Origin: Lachnospiraceae bacterium
GTDB taxonomy: Bacteria; Bacillota; Clostridia; Lachnospirales; Lachnospiraceae
Length of the DNA stretch: 52,698 bases
Reading direction: 5' to 3'
Assembly: GCA_017513005.1 (NCBI GenBank)
Contig: JAFWDM010000063.1
Span: 1-52,698, forward strand
Both the position numbers and the translations under genes were made by a program. A model generated the notes under the pieces. The model made no database searches and was not told the DNA's origin. It was given only the letters and a program-made list of their open reading frames with translations. Below are positions 9,228 to 18,520 of the stretch, piece by piece. Numbering within the stretch: the stretch's first letter is position 1; the number at the start of each line of letters is the position of its first letter.

Positions 9228-9427
9228 TGAAGAGTAAAGCGTACGTTGAGGACCTTAGAAATAAAAACGTCGAGGAGCTGAACCAGGAACTCGTTTCCGC
9301 CAAGAAGGAGCTCTTCAATCTGAGATTCCAGAATGCCACGAACCAGCTTACCAACACGGCGAGGATCAGGGAAGTCCGCAGAAACATTGCCAGGATCAAG
9401 ACCATGATCAGCGCAAAAGAGCAGTGA
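9227..9427 (+). CDS. rpmC: 50S ribosomal protein L29
   Basis: A 66-residue L29 near the tunnel exit. It is a two-helix protein with [36 protein letters not shown], the family signature. The start overlaps the rplP stop by one base; an upstream in-frame ATG inside rplP gives no sensible protein. Confidence 0.96.
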   Translation: MKSKAYVEDLRNKNVEELNQELVSAKKELFNLRFQNATNQLTNTARIREVRRNIARIKTMISAKEQ

Positions 9428-9459
9428 TACGTGCATTTTGAGATGATAGGAGAATAACC

Positions 9460-9714
9460 GTGGAAAGAAATCTTAGAAAAGTCCGTATCGGCAAGGTTGT
9501 CAGCGACAAGATGGACAAGACCGTTGTTGTGGCGATCGAAGACCATGTCAAGCATCCGCTGATCGGCAAGATCGTTAAGAAGACATACAAGCTCAAGGCA
9601 CATGACGAGCAGAACGAGTGCGGCATCGGCGATACCGTCCGCGTCATGGAGACGCGGCCCCTCTCCAAGACCAAGAGATGGAGAGTCGTGAATGTCGTCG
9701 AGAAGGCGAGGTAA
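9460..9714 (+). CDS. rpsQ: 30S ribosomal protein S17
   Basis: An 84-residue S17, a primary 16S rRNA binder. It starts at a GTG ([21 protein letters not shown]) preceded by ATAGGAG and ends with [20 protein letters not shown] 312-base spacer separates it from rplN, which is atypical. Confidence 0.96.
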   Translation: MERNLRKVRIGKVVSDKMDKTVVVAIEDHVKHPLIGKIVKKTYKLKAHDEQNECGIGDTVRVMETRPLSKTKRWRVVNVVEKAR

Positions 9715-10026
9715 TCAGTACTCCGGGAATGAAAAGGTCTGCTTTGGCAGACCGGACCCGGGAGTATGGGAAGGTCGAATGAGCAGGCGGCTGAAAACAG
9801 AGCCGGCGCGGCTGCGGTATATGCCGCAGGACACGGGCAAAAAACGCAGCGCCGCTCCTCTGGACCGCACAGGTACAGCCGGGGACAGGATCGAAGACTT
9901 CGGGACGGGCAGGCGGGAGGATCCCGGATGAACTGCCCGGCCTCAGGAAGAAGAGGCCCCGGCCCGCGCCGGCCCGCTGGCCGGTCCGGATGCCTGTCAC
10001 AACTATCCAGAAAGGAATAAACAGAT
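9715..10026 (+). promoter_or_regulatory. Structured spacer between rpsQ and rplN
   Basis: There is no gene here. A two-part stem-loop starts just after rpsQ: tactccggg 9719-9727 with cccgggagta 9757-9766, containing the perfect hairpin ggtctgc 9736-9742 / gcagacc 9747-9753. Further hairpins include ctgcgg 9812-9817 / ccgcag 9824-9829 and ggcctc/gaggcc near 9950. It may be an internal leader of the spc part of the cluster. No good promoter was found. Confidence 0.45.
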
Positions 10027-10395
10027 ATGATTCAGCAGGAAAGCAGACTCGGAGTTGCTGACAATACCGGCGCAAAGGAGATCCTCTGCATCCGCGTTAC
10101 CGGCGGCTCTACCAGAAGATATGCGAGAATCGGCGATGTCATCATCGCGACTGTCAAGGAAGCAGCTCCTGGCGGTGTCGTTAAGAAGGGCGATGTCGTA
10201 AAGGCAGTTGTGGTCCGCACAGTCAACACCACACGCCGCAAAGACGGCTCTTACATCCGCTTCGACGAGAACGCGGCCGTCATCATCAAGGACGACCAGA
10301 CTCCGACAGGCACCCGTATCTTCGGACCGGTAGCCAGAGAGCTTCGTGAGAAGAAGTTCATGAAGATCCTCTCCCTGGCTCCTGAAGTATTATAA
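10027..10395 (+). CDS. rplN: 50S ribosomal protein L14
   Basis: A 122-residue L14, part of the subunit interface with bridges to 16S rRNA. It shows [28 protein letters not shown] and the C-terminal [35 protein letters not shown] lies upstream. rplX follows after 14 bases. Confidence 0.98.
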   Translation: MIQQESRLGVADNTGAKEILCIRVTGGSTRRYARIGDVIIATVKEAAPGGVVKKGDVVKAVVVRTVNTTRRKDGSYIRFDENAAVIIKDDQTPTGTRIFGPVARELREKKFMKILSLAPEVL

Positions 10396-10409
10396 GGAGG
10401 AGAAGAGCT

Positions 10410-10721
10410 ATGGCAATGAGCAAAATCAAGGTTGGCGATACCGTCAGAGTCATGACCGGCAAGAGCAAGGGTCATGAGGGAAAGGTTACCGCCATCGACC
10501 GCAAAAAAGGCAGAGTCACCGTTGAAGGTGCAAATATCGTTACAAAGCATACAAAGCCTTCCATGACCAATCAGAACGGCGGAATCGTGCAGCAGGAAGC
10601 AGCCATGGATATCTCCAACGTCATGCTGGTCGTCGACGGCCAGGTTACGCGCGTCGGTTTCAGCGGTGAGGGCAGGAGCAAGGTCCGGATCGCGAAGAAG
10701 ACCGGCAAGGTGATCGAATAA
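10410..10721 (+). CDS. rplX: 50S ribosomal protein L24
   Basis: A 103-residue L24, an assembly initiator with a KOW RNA-binding fold: [52 protein letters not shown] is correctly spaced for the first ATG; a second ATG two codons later is also possible. Confidence 0.97.
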   Translation: MAMSKIKVGDTVRVMTGKSKGHEGKVTAIDRKKGRVTVEGANIVTKHTKPSMTNQNGGIVQQEAAMDISNVMLVVDGQVTRVGFSGEGRSKVRIAKKTGKVIE

Positions 10722-10750
10722 CACCCCACCACATCAGGAGGTATAGAAAG

Positions 10751-11299
10751 TTGAGTAGACTCAAAGATCTGTATATGGATGAAATCCGCGAACAGATGAT
10801 GAAGAAATTCGGCTATAAGAACATCATGCAGGTTCCGAAGCTGGATAAGATCGTCGTCAACATGGGCATCGGTGAAGCCAGAGAAAACGAGAAGATCCTC
10901 GACGCGGCTGCCAGAGATATGGCGATCATCACCGGACAGAAGCCCGTTATCACAAAGGCCAAGAAGTCCATCGCAAACTTCAAGATCAGAGAAGGCATGC
11001 CCATCGGCTGCAAGGTAACCCTTCGCGGCGACCGCATGTACGAGTTCCTGGACAGGCTTGTCAACCTGGCACTGCCCCGCGTCCGTGACTTCCGCGGCGT
11101 GAACCCCAACTCCTTTGACGGCAGAGGCAACTACGCCCTGGGCATCAAGGAACAGCTGATCTTCCCCGAGATCGAGTACGACAAGATCGACAAGGTCAGG
11201 GGCATGGACATTATCTTTACGACCACGGCAAATACGGACGAGGAAGCCAGGGAGCTCCTGCGCCTCTTCAATATGCCTTTTGCCAGGGAGCAGCAGTGA
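10751..11299 (+). CDS. rplE: 50S ribosomal protein L5
   Basis: A 182-residue L5 of the central protuberance that binds 5S rRNA. It starts at TTG ([24 protein letters not shown]) eight bases after AGGAGG. Conserved blocks are [45 protein letters not shown], and [20 protein letters not shown]. The TTG start may hold down expression slightly. Confidence 0.97.
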   Translation: MSRLKDLYMDEIREQMMKKFGYKNIMQVPKLDKIVVNMGIGEARENEKILDAAARDMAIITGQKPVITKAKKSIANFKIREGMPIGCKVTLRGDRMYEFLDRLVNLALPRVRDFRGVNPNSFDGRGNYALGIKEQLIFPEIEYDKIDKVRGMDIIFTTTANTDEEARELLRLFNMPFAREQQ

Positions 11300-11321
11300 G
11301 CGAAAGAGGAGATAAAAGAAA

Positions 11322-11507
11322 ATGGCTAAAACATCGATGAAGATGAAACAGCAGGCGAAACCCAAGTTCTCCACCAGGGCATATACCCGCTGCAGGATTT
11401 GCGGCCGTCCGCACTCTGTTCTGAAAAAGTATGGTATCTGCAGAATCTGCTTCCGTGAGCTGGCGTACAAGGGCCAGATCCCGGGCGTGAAGAAAGCCAG
11501 CTGGTAA
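11322..11507 (+). CDS. rpsZ: 30S ribosomal protein S14, zinc type
   Basis: A 61-residue type-Z S14. The zinc-binding cysteines are in [20 protein letters not shown], and it ends [11 protein letters not shown]. The zinc-dependent form is typical of this cluster in Bacillota; some genomes keep a zinc-free paralogue elsewhere, which this window cannot show. Confidence 0.97.
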   Translation: MAKTSMKMKQQAKPKFSTRAYTRCRICGRPHSVLKKYGICRICFRELAYKGQIPGVKKASW

Positions 11508-11547
11508 TAGAATTAATTGGTAAAACCACAATCAGGAGGCAAAATCA

Positions 11548-11949
11548 ATGACAATGAGCGATCCTATTGCAGATATGCTTACAAGAATCCGTAATGCAAA
11601 TACTGCAAAACACGATACAGTCGATATCCCCTCTTCCAAGATGAAGATCGCGATCGCGAACATCCTGCTTGACGAAGGCTATATCCGGAAGTACGAGATG
11701 GTCGACAACGGCAATTTCCAGGATATCCGCATCACCCTGAAGTACGGCGCAGACAAGAATGACAAGATCATCACCGGCCTCAAGAGAATCTCCAAGCCCG
11801 GCCTGCGCGTCTACGCAAAGAAGGACGAAGTCCCGAAGGTACTCGACGGACTCGGCACTGCCATCCTTTCCACCAACCAGGGCGTGATCACCGACAAAAA
11901 GGCCAGGGAGCTGGAAGTCGGCGGCGAAGTCCTTGCATTTATCTGGTAA
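11548..11949 (+). CDS. rpsH: 30S ribosomal protein S8
   Basis: A 133-residue S8, a primary binder of the central domain of 16S rRNA. It has [20 protein letters not shown] and the C-terminal [40 protein letters not shown] is upstream; the ATG two codons later is an alternative start. Confidence 0.98.
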   Translation: MTMSDPIADMLTRIRNANTAKHDTVDIPSSKMKIAIANILLDEGYIRKYEMVDNGNFQDIRITLKYGADKNDKIITGLKRISKPGLRVYAKKDEVPKVLDGLGTAILSTNQGVITDKKARELEVGGEVLAFIW

Positions 11950-12013
11950 TTCATTTTTTGAGAATGCTGCCGGCATCGGCCGGCAGATCAATATATAAAC
12001 AGGAGGTACGGGC

Positions 12014-12553
12014 ATGTCACGAATCGGTAAAATGCCAATCGCTATTCCCGCAGGCGTCACTGTCGAGGTAGCAGAAAATAATAAAGTGACTGTTAAGGGT
12101 CCCAAGGGAACACTGGAGAGGACTCTTCCGGGTGAGATGAAGATCGCGCAGAATGACGGCGTCATCACCATCGAGAGACCCAATGATCTGAAGAGGGAGA
12201 AATCCCTTCATGGACTGACCAGAAGCCTGCTCAACAACATGGTGGTCGGTGTGTCTGCCGGTTTCGAGAAGAAGCTGGAAGTCAACGGCGTTGGTTACAG
12301 GGCAGCGAAGGCAGGTAAGACGCTCACGCTTAACTTAGGATATTCCCATCCCGTTGAGATGACAGACCCCGAAGGCATCACCACCGAGGTCCAGGGCAAT
12401 GTGATCATCGTCAAGGGGATTGATAAAGAAGCTGTCGGCCAGTTCGCCGCGGACATCAGGAATAAGCGCAGACCTGAGCCTTACAAGGGCAAGGGCATCA
12501 AGTACGCGGACGAGACCATCCGCCGCAAGGTTGGTAAGACCGGCAAGAAATAA
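12014..12553 (+). CDS. rplF: 50S ribosomal protein L6
   Basis: A 179-residue L6 near the sarcin-ricin loop. It starts [19 protein letters not shown], with two repeated L6 domains, and ends [38 protein letters not shown] precedes the ATG. A 198-base spacer follows. Confidence 0.98.
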   Translation: MSRIGKMPIAIPAGVTVEVAENNKVTVKGPKGTLERTLPGEMKIAQNDGVITIERPNDLKREKSLHGLTRSLLNNMVVGVSAGFEKKLEVNGVGYRAAKAGKTLTLNLGYSHPVEMTDPEGITTEVQGNVIIVKGIDKEAVGQFAADIRNKRRPEPYKGKGIKYADETIRRKVGKTGKK

Positions 12554-12751
12554 ATAAAGCGTATTGATGCGCAGCATCAATACTACGGGACTTGAACCGG
12601 AGTACCCGTTCAGGACCGGGATTTTACGTAATGAAACTTACTACGTGAACCATTCACGCAAAAGCCATGATTCTATGAGGCTGCCGGAAGGCATAGACGG
12701 CGGGGGAGCCCCGCAGGAGGCATCCGGGAGCATATACTTGGAGGAATACAA
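12554..12751 (+). promoter_or_regulatory. Structured spacer between rplF and rplR
   Basis: A 9-bp perfect hairpin (gtattgatg 12561-12569 / catcaatac 12575-12583, loop cgcag) begins 7 bases after the rplF stop and has no T-run. More distal complementary stretches lie around 12610-12720. It may be a processing or regulatory hairpin. Confidence 0.4.
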
Positions 12752-13120
12752 ATGGTAAAGAAAGCAAACAGGAAGGCGATCCGCGAGAAGAAGCACTCCA
12801 GGATCCGCAACAGGATCAGCGGCACCGCACAGTGCCCCCGCCTTGCCGTGTACAGAAGCAACAAGCACATCTATGCACAGATCATTGACGACGATGCCCA
12901 GAACACCCTGGTGTCCGCAGGCACGATCGAGAAGGAAATCCAGGACGCTGTCGAGCACACCGATGACATCGCTGCTGCAGAGAAGGTCGGAGAGGTGATC
13001 GCACAGAGAGCGGCCGAGAAGGGAATCAAAGAAGTGGTCTTCGACCGCGGCGGCTACATCTACATGGGCAAGGTTGCCGCACTCGCGGACGCAGCCCGCA
13101 AGGCTGGCCTGGAATTCTAA
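12752..13120 (+). CDS. rplR: 50S ribosomal protein L18
   Basis: A 122-residue L18 that binds 5S rRNA. Diagnostic segments are [33 protein letters not shown] and [39 protein letters not shown] lies upstream. rpsE follows closely. Confidence 0.97.
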   Translation: MVKKANRKAIREKKHSRIRNRISGTAQCPRLAVYRSNKHIYAQIIDDDAQNTLVSAGTIEKEIQDAVEHTDDIAAAEKVGEVIAQRAAEKGIKEVVFDRGGYIYMGKVAALADAARKAGLEF

Positions 13121-13135
13121 GGAGGAGATTGAGTG

Positions 13136-13645
13136 ATGAAACGTTCTATGATTGATACAAGTCAGATGGAGCTGACTGATAAGGTCGTAGCCATCAAGCG
13201 TGTCACCAAGGTCGTCAAGGGCGGCCGCAACATGCGCTTCACGGCACTCGTCGTCGTCGGCGACGGAAACGGCCACGTCGGCTGCGGTCTGGGCAAGGCA
13301 ACAGAAATTCCGGAAGCGATCCGCAAGGGCCGCGAGGATGCCTCCAAGAACCTGGTCAGCGTCGCGCTCGACGAAGTCGCCAGCATTTCCCACGATTATA
13401 TCGGCAAATACGGCAGCGCCTCTGTTCTTCTGAAGAAGTCCCCCGATGGTACCGGTATCATCGCGGGCGGCCCTGCCCGTACAGTCTGCGAGCTTGCAGG
13501 CATCAAGAATATCCGTACCAAGTCTCTTGGTTCCAACAACAAGCAGAATGTCGTTCTGGCAACCATCAACGGTCTCAGCCAGCTGAAGGTTCCCGAAGAA
13601 GTCGCTGCAAGGCGCGGTAAGACCGTCGCCGAGCTGAAAGGCTGA
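13136..13645 (+). CDS. rpsE: 30S ribosomal protein S5
   Basis: A 169-residue S5 involved in decoding fidelity. The dsRNA-binding part is [38 protein letters not shown], followed by the [20 protein letters not shown] domain. AAGGAGG serves either GTG 13133 or ATG 13136; ATG was preferred because family members begin MKR. Confidence 0.97.
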   Translation: MKRSMIDTSQMELTDKVVAIKRVTKVVKGGRNMRFTALVVVGDGNGHVGCGLGKATEIPEAIRKGREDASKNLVSVALDEVASISHDYIGKYGSASVLLKKSPDGTGIIAGGPARTVCELAGIKNIRTKSLGSNNKQNVVLATINGLSQLKVPEEVAARRGKTVAELKG

Positions 13646-13687
13646 TCGGAACGGCGAGACTCAAATATCTGAAAGGAGACTGAACAA

Positions 13688-13900
13688 ATGCCTACAGATG
13701 TGAAAGAAACAGCAGCTGAGCCGAAAAAGCTGAAGATCACCCTGATCAAGTCTACCATCGGTGCTGTTCCCAAGAACCGCGCGATCGTCAAGTCCATGGG
13801 ATTCAAGAAGCTCAACAGCTCTGTTATCCTTCCCGACAATGCGGCGACCAGGGGACAGATCAGACTGATCAATCACATGGTCAAAGTCGAAGAGCTGTGA
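13688..13900 (+). CDS. rpmD: 50S ribosomal protein L30
   Basis: A 70-residue L30, slightly longer than the usual 59-60 because of an acidic N-terminal tail ([14 protein letters not shown]). The core is [28 protein letters not shown] precedes the ATG. Its TGA stop is embedded in the first bases of a dispersed palindromic repeat (13897-13925). Confidence 0.96.
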   Translation: MPTDVKETAAEPKKLKITLIKSTIGAVPKNRAIVKSMGFKKLNSSVILPDNAATRGQIRLINHMVKVEEL

Positions 13901-13925
13901 CAAAGGGGACGGTTCCTTTTGTCAC
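13897..13925. repeat. Dispersed palindromic repeat, family 1 (copy 1)
   Basis: A 29-bp imperfect palindrome: gtgacaaaggggac, then ggttccttttgtcac. Near-identical copies lie at 23131, 30798, 30838 and 51923. This copy shares the rpmD stop codon. Confidence 0.85.
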
Positions 13926-13985
13926 CTTAAGGATTACAGGCAGATGCGGAAGTACCGCAGAAATGCTGCAGATTGTGAGGTAAAT

Positions 13986-14429
13986 ATGGATTTACATAAT
14001 CTTAAGCCCGCTGAAGGCTCTAAACATGCGAGTTATCGCAAAGGCCGCGGCCATGCATCCGGCAACGGCAAGACCGCAGGGTACGGCCACAAGGGCCAGA
14101 AGGCAAGGAGCGGAGCTCCCAGGCCCGGTTTCGAAGGCGGCCAGATGCCCCTGTACAGAAGACTCCCCAAGAGAGGCTTCCACAACTACAATGAAAAGGA
14201 TATCGTCGCCGTTGACATCAAGGCCCTCGAGAGATTTGAGGACGGCGCTGTGATCGATGAGCAGATGCTTCTGGAGACCAGAGTCGTCAGCAAGATCGGC
14301 GATGGCGTCAAGATCATCGGTAATGCCGACCTGTCAAAGAAGCTCACCGTTAAAGTGACTGCTTTCAGTGCCGCGGCGAAGGAAAAGATCGAAGCAGCCG
14401 GCGGCACCGCCGAAACAGTTGGCCGCTGA
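13986..14429 (+). CDS. rplO: 50S ribosomal protein L15
   Basis: A 147-residue L15, a late assembly protein. It begins [22 protein letters not shown], with the glycine- and arginine-rich [32 protein letters not shown]. The start at 13986 fits the family; an upstream in-frame ATG would add an unlikely 14 residues derived from the repeat-bearing spacer. Confidence 0.97.
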   Translation: MDLHNLKPAEGSKHASYRKGRGHASGNGKTAGYGHKGQKARSGAPRPGFEGGQMPLYRRLPKRGFHNYNEKDIVAVDIKALERFEDGAVIDEQMLLETRVVSKIGDGVKIIGNADLSKKLTVKVTAFSAAAKEKIEAAGGTAETVGR

Positions 14430-14524
14430 TTGAAAGTGATTGCAATGCCATATCCGGGCCGGCAGGTGCGGGTATGGCTTGCCCTATTTTCACCTAATTT
14501 GCATTCGGAAAGGCCATTATAAAT

Positions 14525-15838
14525 ATGTTTGATTCGATTCAAAATGTTTTCAAAGTAAAAGAGATCAGGATGAAGCTCCTGTTCACTTTCCTCATGATGG
14601 TGGTCATCCGCTTCGGATGCCAGCTGCCGGTACCGGGTGTGGACAGGAATTACTTTGCGGACTGGTTTGCCCAGCACACCGGTGATGCTTTCAGCTTTGT
14701 GGACGCCTTCACGGGTGGTTCTTTCCTGAACATGTCCATTCTGGCCCTGAACATCACACCCTATATCACATCCTCGATCATTATCCAGCTTCTGACCATC
14801 GCGATCCCCAAGCTTGAAGAGCTGCAGCGGGAGGGCGAGGACGGCAGGAAGATGATGACGGCGATCACCCGTTATGTGACAGTCGCGCTCGCACTTCTGG
14901 AGTCCTCCGCAATGGCCATCGGCTTCGGCCGCCAGGGCCTCCTGGAGGAATTCAATGCATTGAATGTGATCATGGTCATCGCGACCCTGACGGCAGGCAG
15001 TGCCTTCCTGATGTGGATCGGAGAGCAGATCACCGTCAAGGGGATCGGCAACGGTATCTCGATCGTCCTGTGTATCAACATCGTTTCCAGGATGCCCCAG
15101 GATATCGCAGCCCTGTTCACCCAGTTCGTGATCGGCAAAAACGTCGCCTTCGGCGCACTGGCAGCCGTGATCATCATCGCGGTGATCCTCGTGATGATCA
15201 TTATGGTCATCCTGCTCAACGATGCGGAGCGCAAGATCCCCGTCTCCTACGCACAGAAGGTGGGCGGCAGGCGCTTTACCGCGGGGCAGAATTCCGTGAT
15301 CCCCCTCAAGGTGAACACAGCGGGCGTCATGCCCATCATCTTCGCCTCTTCCCTGATGGAGTTCCCCGGTATCATTTCCACGCTGGCGGGCTACAAGGGA
15401 ACCGGGATCTGGTCGGAGGTCCTCCGCTATCTGAGCTCCTCCTACTGGTGCAATCCTGCCTATATCAAGTATTCGGTGGGTCTTCTGCTCTACATTCTGC
15501 TTCTGATCTTCTTCGCGTATTTCTACACCTCGATCACCTTCAATCCGATCGAGATCGCGGACAATCTCAAGAAGCGGGGCGGCTTCATCCCCGGCATCCG
15601 TCCGGGTCGGCCCACGAGCGATTACCTGACCAGGATCCTGAACTACATCATTTTCATCGGCGCGGTCGGCCTGACGATCGTAGGCATCCTTCCCTTTATT
15701 TTCCGGGGACTCTTCAATGCCTCGATTTCCTTTGGCGGAACCAGCCTGATCATCGTCGTGAGCGTCGTGCTCGAGACCATCAAACAGGTCGAGTCCATGA
15801 TGCTGGTGCGGAACTACAGAGGATTCCTGAACGATTGA
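14525..15838 (+). CDS. secY: Preprotein translocase subunit SecY
   Basis: A 437-residue SecY, the channel of the Sec translocon, with about ten membrane helices. Blocks such as DAFTGGSFLNMSILALNITPYITSSIIIQLL, LNDAERKIPVSYAQK and a C-terminal cytosolic GGFIPGIRPGRPTSDYL loop are typical. Its ATPase partner secA is in the same window. The spacer before it holds a gccata/tatggc hairpin. Confidence 0.98.
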   Translation: MFDSIQNVFKVKEIRMKLLFTFLMMVVIRFGCQLPVPGVDRNYFADWFAQHTGDAFSFVDAFTGGSFLNMSILALNITPYITSSIIIQLLTIAIPKLEELQREGEDGRKMMTAITRYVTVALALLESSAMAIGFGRQGLLEEFNALNVIMVIATLTAGSAFLMWIGEQITVKGIGNGISIVLCINIVSRMPQDIAALFTQFVIGKNVAFGALAAVIIIAVILVMIIMVILLNDAERKIPVSYAQKVGGRRFTAGQNSVIPLKVNTAGVMPIIFASSLMEFPGIISTLAGYKGTGIWSEVLRYLSSSYWCNPAYIKYSVGLLLYILLLIFFAYFYTSITFNPIEIADNLKKRGGFIPGIRPGRPTSDYLTRILNYIIFIGAVGLTIVGILPFIFRGLFNASISFGGTSLIIVVSVVLETIKQVESMMLVRNYRGFLND

Positions 15839-16030
15839 TGCAGTTTTCATCCTTATCCGCCATGCCGCCCGCAGGAGCGGCAGCCTGAAGCGACATTTTT
15901 CCATACATTCCGAAGGCGGCAGGTTCCGCCTTCGGATTGTTGTGCATTAATGATGAACCGCCTGCATTCATGCAGGAACAGGCGTGATTCATCACCGGAA
16001 CAGATCCGGAAACAGATTTGGAGGTATACC
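15839..16030 (+). promoter_or_regulatory. Hairpins between secY and adk
   Basis: A 10-bp perfect stem (ccgaaggcgg 15910-15919 / ccgccttcgg 15926-15935) is followed by a weak T-containing tail, possibly a partial terminator. A second structure, with tgatgaa near 15949 pairing with ttcatca near 15988 around cgcctg/caggcg, lies just before adk. Confidence 0.5.
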
Positions 16031-16672
16031 ATGAAGATCGTTATGCTTGGAGCGCCCGGCGCGGGCAAAGGTACACAGGCGCAGATGATGGCCGCGAAGT
16101 TCGGGCTTCCCCACATCTCCACGGGAGACATCTTCCGTGAAAACATCAAGAACGGAACGGAACTCGGCAAAAAGGCGAAATCCTTTATGGATGCCGGCCA
16201 GCTGGTTCCGGATGAGCTGACGGTCGAGATCCTTCTCGACAGAGTGAAAAAGGACGACTGTGCGAAGGGCTATATCCTCGACGGTTTCCCCCGCACGATC
16301 CCGCAGGCCCAGGTCCTGACGGACACACTCGCAAAGACAGGGGAGCAGATCGACTACGCGATCAACGTGGATGTGCCGGATGAGAATATCGTCGCGCGCA
16401 TGAGCGGCAGGCGGTCCTGCCCCAAGTGCGGAGCCTCCTACCACATCACATTCATCCCTCCGAAGAAGGAGGGGATCTGCGACAACTGCGGCACTGCCCT
16501 GGTCCAGCGCGACGACGACAAGCCGGAGACAGTCCAGAACCGCCTCTCCGTCTATCACGACCAGACCCAGCCGCTGATCGACTTCTATAAGGAGAAGGGA
16601 GTCCTTCGGACTGTGGACGGGACGAAGGAAATGCAGGAAGTATTCGACGCGATCAGCGCGATCCTCGCTTGA
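16031..16672 (+). CDS. adk: Adenylate kinase
   Basis: A 213-residue adenylate kinase catalysing ATP + AMP to 2 ADP. The P-loop is GAPGAGKGTQAQ, the AMP-binding part GLPHISTGDIFR, and DGFPRTIPQAQ follows. The LID carries four cysteines (CPKCG and CDNCG), the zinc-binding form of Gram-positive adenylate kinases. The start at 16031 has TTGGAGG upstream. In relatives map usually comes next; here infA follows directly. Confidence 0.98.
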   Translation: MKIVMLGAPGAGKGTQAQMMAAKFGLPHISTGDIFRENIKNGTELGKKAKSFMDAGQLVPDELTVEILLDRVKKDDCAKGYILDGFPRTIPQAQVLTDTLAKTGEQIDYAINVDVPDENIVARMSGRRSCPKCGASYHITFIPPKKEGICDNCGTALVQRDDDKPETVQNRLSVYHDQTQPLIDFYKEKGVLRTVDGTKEMQEVFDAISAILA

Positions 16673-16705
16673 CCGCTGCACCGGATCTGAACGAAAGGAA
16701 AGTCT

Positions 16706-16924
16706 ATGTCAAAAGCAGATGTCATTGAGCTCGAAGGAATCGTCACAGAAAAACTTCCCAACACCATGTTCAAGGTGAAGCTTGAGAACGGAGCCATTAT
16801 CCTCGCGCATATCAGCGGCAAGCTACGCCAGAACTTCATCCGGATCCTTCCCGGCGACAAGGTCACTCTGGAGATGTCCACCTACGACCTCACCAAGGGA
16901 AGAATCATCTGGAGGGACAAGTAA
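16706..16924 (+). CDS. infA: Translation initiation factor IF-1
   Basis: A 72-residue IF-1, a single OB-fold protein that binds the ribosomal A site during initiation. [29 protein letters not shown] and the RGRIIWR-like KGRIIWRDK end identify it. GAAAGGAAAG precedes the ATG. A new promoter lies downstream before rpmJ. Confidence 0.97.
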   Translation: MSKADVIELEGIVTEKLPNTMFKVKLENGAIILAHISGKLRQNFIRILPGDKVTLEMSTYDLTKGRIIWRDK

Positions 16925-16993
16925 GGTGTGAAGATCCCGTTCAAAATCGCTTTTTCAATGTGTTTTGGAATGGGAATTTGTACAAAAAAATTC

Positions 16994-17022
16994 TTGCATT
17001 CACGTAGTGCATGTGATAGTAT
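16994..17022 (+). promoter_or_regulatory. Putative internal promoter before rpmJ
   Basis: TTGCAT at 16994-16999 and TAGTAT at 17017-17022 are 17 bases apart in an AT-rich patch. It would start transcription of rpmJ-rpsM-rpsK-rpsD-rpoA-rplQ. Confidence 0.6.
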
Positions 17023-17038
17023 ATTTTGGTCTGTAAAT

Positions 17039-17060
17039 GAGTAGGGGGCAACCCCTACTC
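17039..17060 (+). promoter_or_regulatory. GNRA-capped hairpin in the rpmJ leader
   Basis: A 9-bp perfect stem (gagtagggg 17039-17047 / cccctactc 17052-17060) is closed by a GCAA tetraloop. It sits about ten bases after the expected start of the internal promoter and has no T-run; it may stabilise or regulate the transcript. Confidence 0.55.
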
Positions 17061-17180
17061 AATTGTCCTGTCTTAAACCGTTTATACGCATTTCAAAGGG
17101 CGGGACAGATCGGACAGACGCGGTGACCGGCTCCTGCAAAACGTATTCGTTTGCAGGACCCTCAATGAAAGGAGTAGGAG

Positions 17181-17294
17181 ATGAAAGTTAGAGCTTCCGT
17201 GAAGCCTATGTGCGACAAGTGCAAAGTCATCAAGCGCAAAGGCATTATCAGGATCATCTGCGAGAATCCGAAACACAAACAGAGGCAGGGTTGA
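17181..17294 (+). CDS. rpmJ: 50S ribosomal protein L36
   Basis: A 37-residue L36, the smallest 50S protein. It reads [20 protein letters not shown] and continues [17 protein letters not shown], with the zinc-binding pattern C-x2-C, then Cys and His. GAAAGGAG, then TAGGAG, precede the ATG. The zinc form parallels the zinc S14 upstream. Confidence 0.95.
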   Translation: MKVRASVKPMCDKCKVIKRKGIIRIICENPKHKQRQG

Positions 17295-17650
17295 GCGAGC
17301 CGTTTTTGCTCTACAGTCCTGCAGCCGCTGACGGCCTGCAGAGACTTATCAATAGATAGAATCGCCCCCGTTAACCCATTTTTTTACACCGGGGAGCGTA
17401 TTACTACTCTTTGATACCATGCCGATGGGAAACTTCGTCCACACGGGCGGGTCTCCCGAAGATCGCAGTGGAAAGACCGGATCCGTCCGAACCGGACTAT
17501 GAAAAAGAGACAGGACACGGCGCAGACAGATGCGGACAGTGAGAGTCTCCCGTTCCGGCGCTCCGGTTGGGCAGGCAGGCATGAAACGGACATGCGTTCT
17601 GACCCTGCCCCAGTCAATCAGTATGTACAGAAATAGAAGGAGAGTTCAGA
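17295..17650 (+). promoter_or_regulatory. Long structured spacer before rpsM
   Basis: This 356-base spacer has no gene. Visible folds: ctgca 17319-17323 plus gccg 17324-17327 with cggc 17332-17335 plus tgcag 17337-17341, and nested helices aaccgga 17490-17496 / tccggtt 17562-17568 around gagac 17507-17511 / gtctc 17545-17549. In E. coli, S4 binds a pseudoknot at this position; similar control here is only a possibility. Confidence 0.45.
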
Positions 17651-18019
17651 ATGGCTCGTATCGCAGGTGTTGATTTACCCAGAGACAAGCGCGTAGAGAT
17701 CGGCCTCACCAGCATTTATGGCATCGGCCGCACCTCCGCAACCAAGATCGTCGAGAAGGCAGGCGTCAATCCTGATACCAGGTGCCGCGACCTGACTGAC
17801 GAGGAAGTCAAGAAGCTCAGCGAAGTGATCGCTGAGGATTACATGGTCGAAGGTGACCTCCGCCGTGAAGTCGCCATGAACATCAAGCGTCTCACCGAGA
17901 TCGGCTGCTACAGGGGCATCCGCCACAGAAGAGGCCTCCCTGTCCGCGGTCAGAAGACCAAGACCAATGCAAGGACCAGAAAGGGCCCGAAGAAGACCAT
18001 CGCGAACAAGAAGAAATAA
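17651..18019 (+). CDS. rpsM: 30S ribosomal protein S13
   Basis: A 122-residue S13 of the 30S head that contacts P-site tRNA. It begins [26 protein letters not shown] and ends with [42 protein letters not shown] precedes the ATG. First gene of the alpha section. Confidence 0.98.
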   Translation: MARIAGVDLPRDKRVEIGLTSIYGIGRTSATKIVEKAGVNPDTRCRDLTDEEVKKLSEVIAEDYMVEGDLRREVAMNIKRLTEIGCYRGIRHRRGLPVRGQKTKTNARTRKGPKKTIANKKK

Positions 18020-18094
18020 TAAACACTGACCTCCGGCTGTTCTGCGGCCGGAGAGATCCTATATCATTATCGGGAAAGAAAGTAGGTTAGTTTT

Positions 18095-18496
18095 ATGGCA
18101 AAGCAGACAAATGCTTCCAGAAGGAAGCAGACAAGACGTGTCAAGAAAAACGTTGAACGCGGACAGGCGCACATCCAGTCTTCCTTTAACAACACGATCG
18201 TTACCCTGACGGATACCCAGGGCAACGCTCTGAGCTGGGCAAGTGCAGGCGGTCTGGGATTTAAAGGTTCAAGGAAATCTACTCCCTATGCAGCACAGAT
18301 GGCTGCTGAGACGGCGACCAAGGCGGCCCTGATCCACGGGCTGAAGGCTGTCGACGTTTTCGTAAAGGGACCCGGATCAGGCAGGGAAGCTGCGATCCGC
18401 GCGCTGAATTCCAACGGCCTCGAGGTCATCAGCATCACTGACGTCACCCCGGTCCCCCACAACGGATGCCGCCCTCCCAAGCGCAGGAGAGTCTGA
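18095..18496 (+). CDS. rpsK: 30S ribosomal protein S11
   Basis: A 133-residue S11 on the 30S platform. It has [50 protein letters not shown] and ends in [14 protein letters not shown], both typical. It is followed at once by a terminator-like hairpin. Confidence 0.98.
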   Translation: MAKQTNASRRKQTRRVKKNVERGQAHIQSSFNNTIVTLTDTQGNALSWASAGGLGFKGSRKSTPYAAQMAAETATKAALIHGLKAVDVFVKGPGSGREAAIRALNSNGLEVISITDVTPVPHNGCRPPKRRRV

Positions 18497-18520
18497 CGCA
18501 TTCTGCGTCTGTTCTTTTTT
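18495..18520 (+). terminator. Possible attenuator after rpsK
   Basis: gacgca 18495-18500 pairs with tgcgtc 18504-18509 (3-base loop) and is followed by a T-run. The stem overlaps the rpsK stop codon. Short, so partial termination is more likely than complete. Confidence 0.5.
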
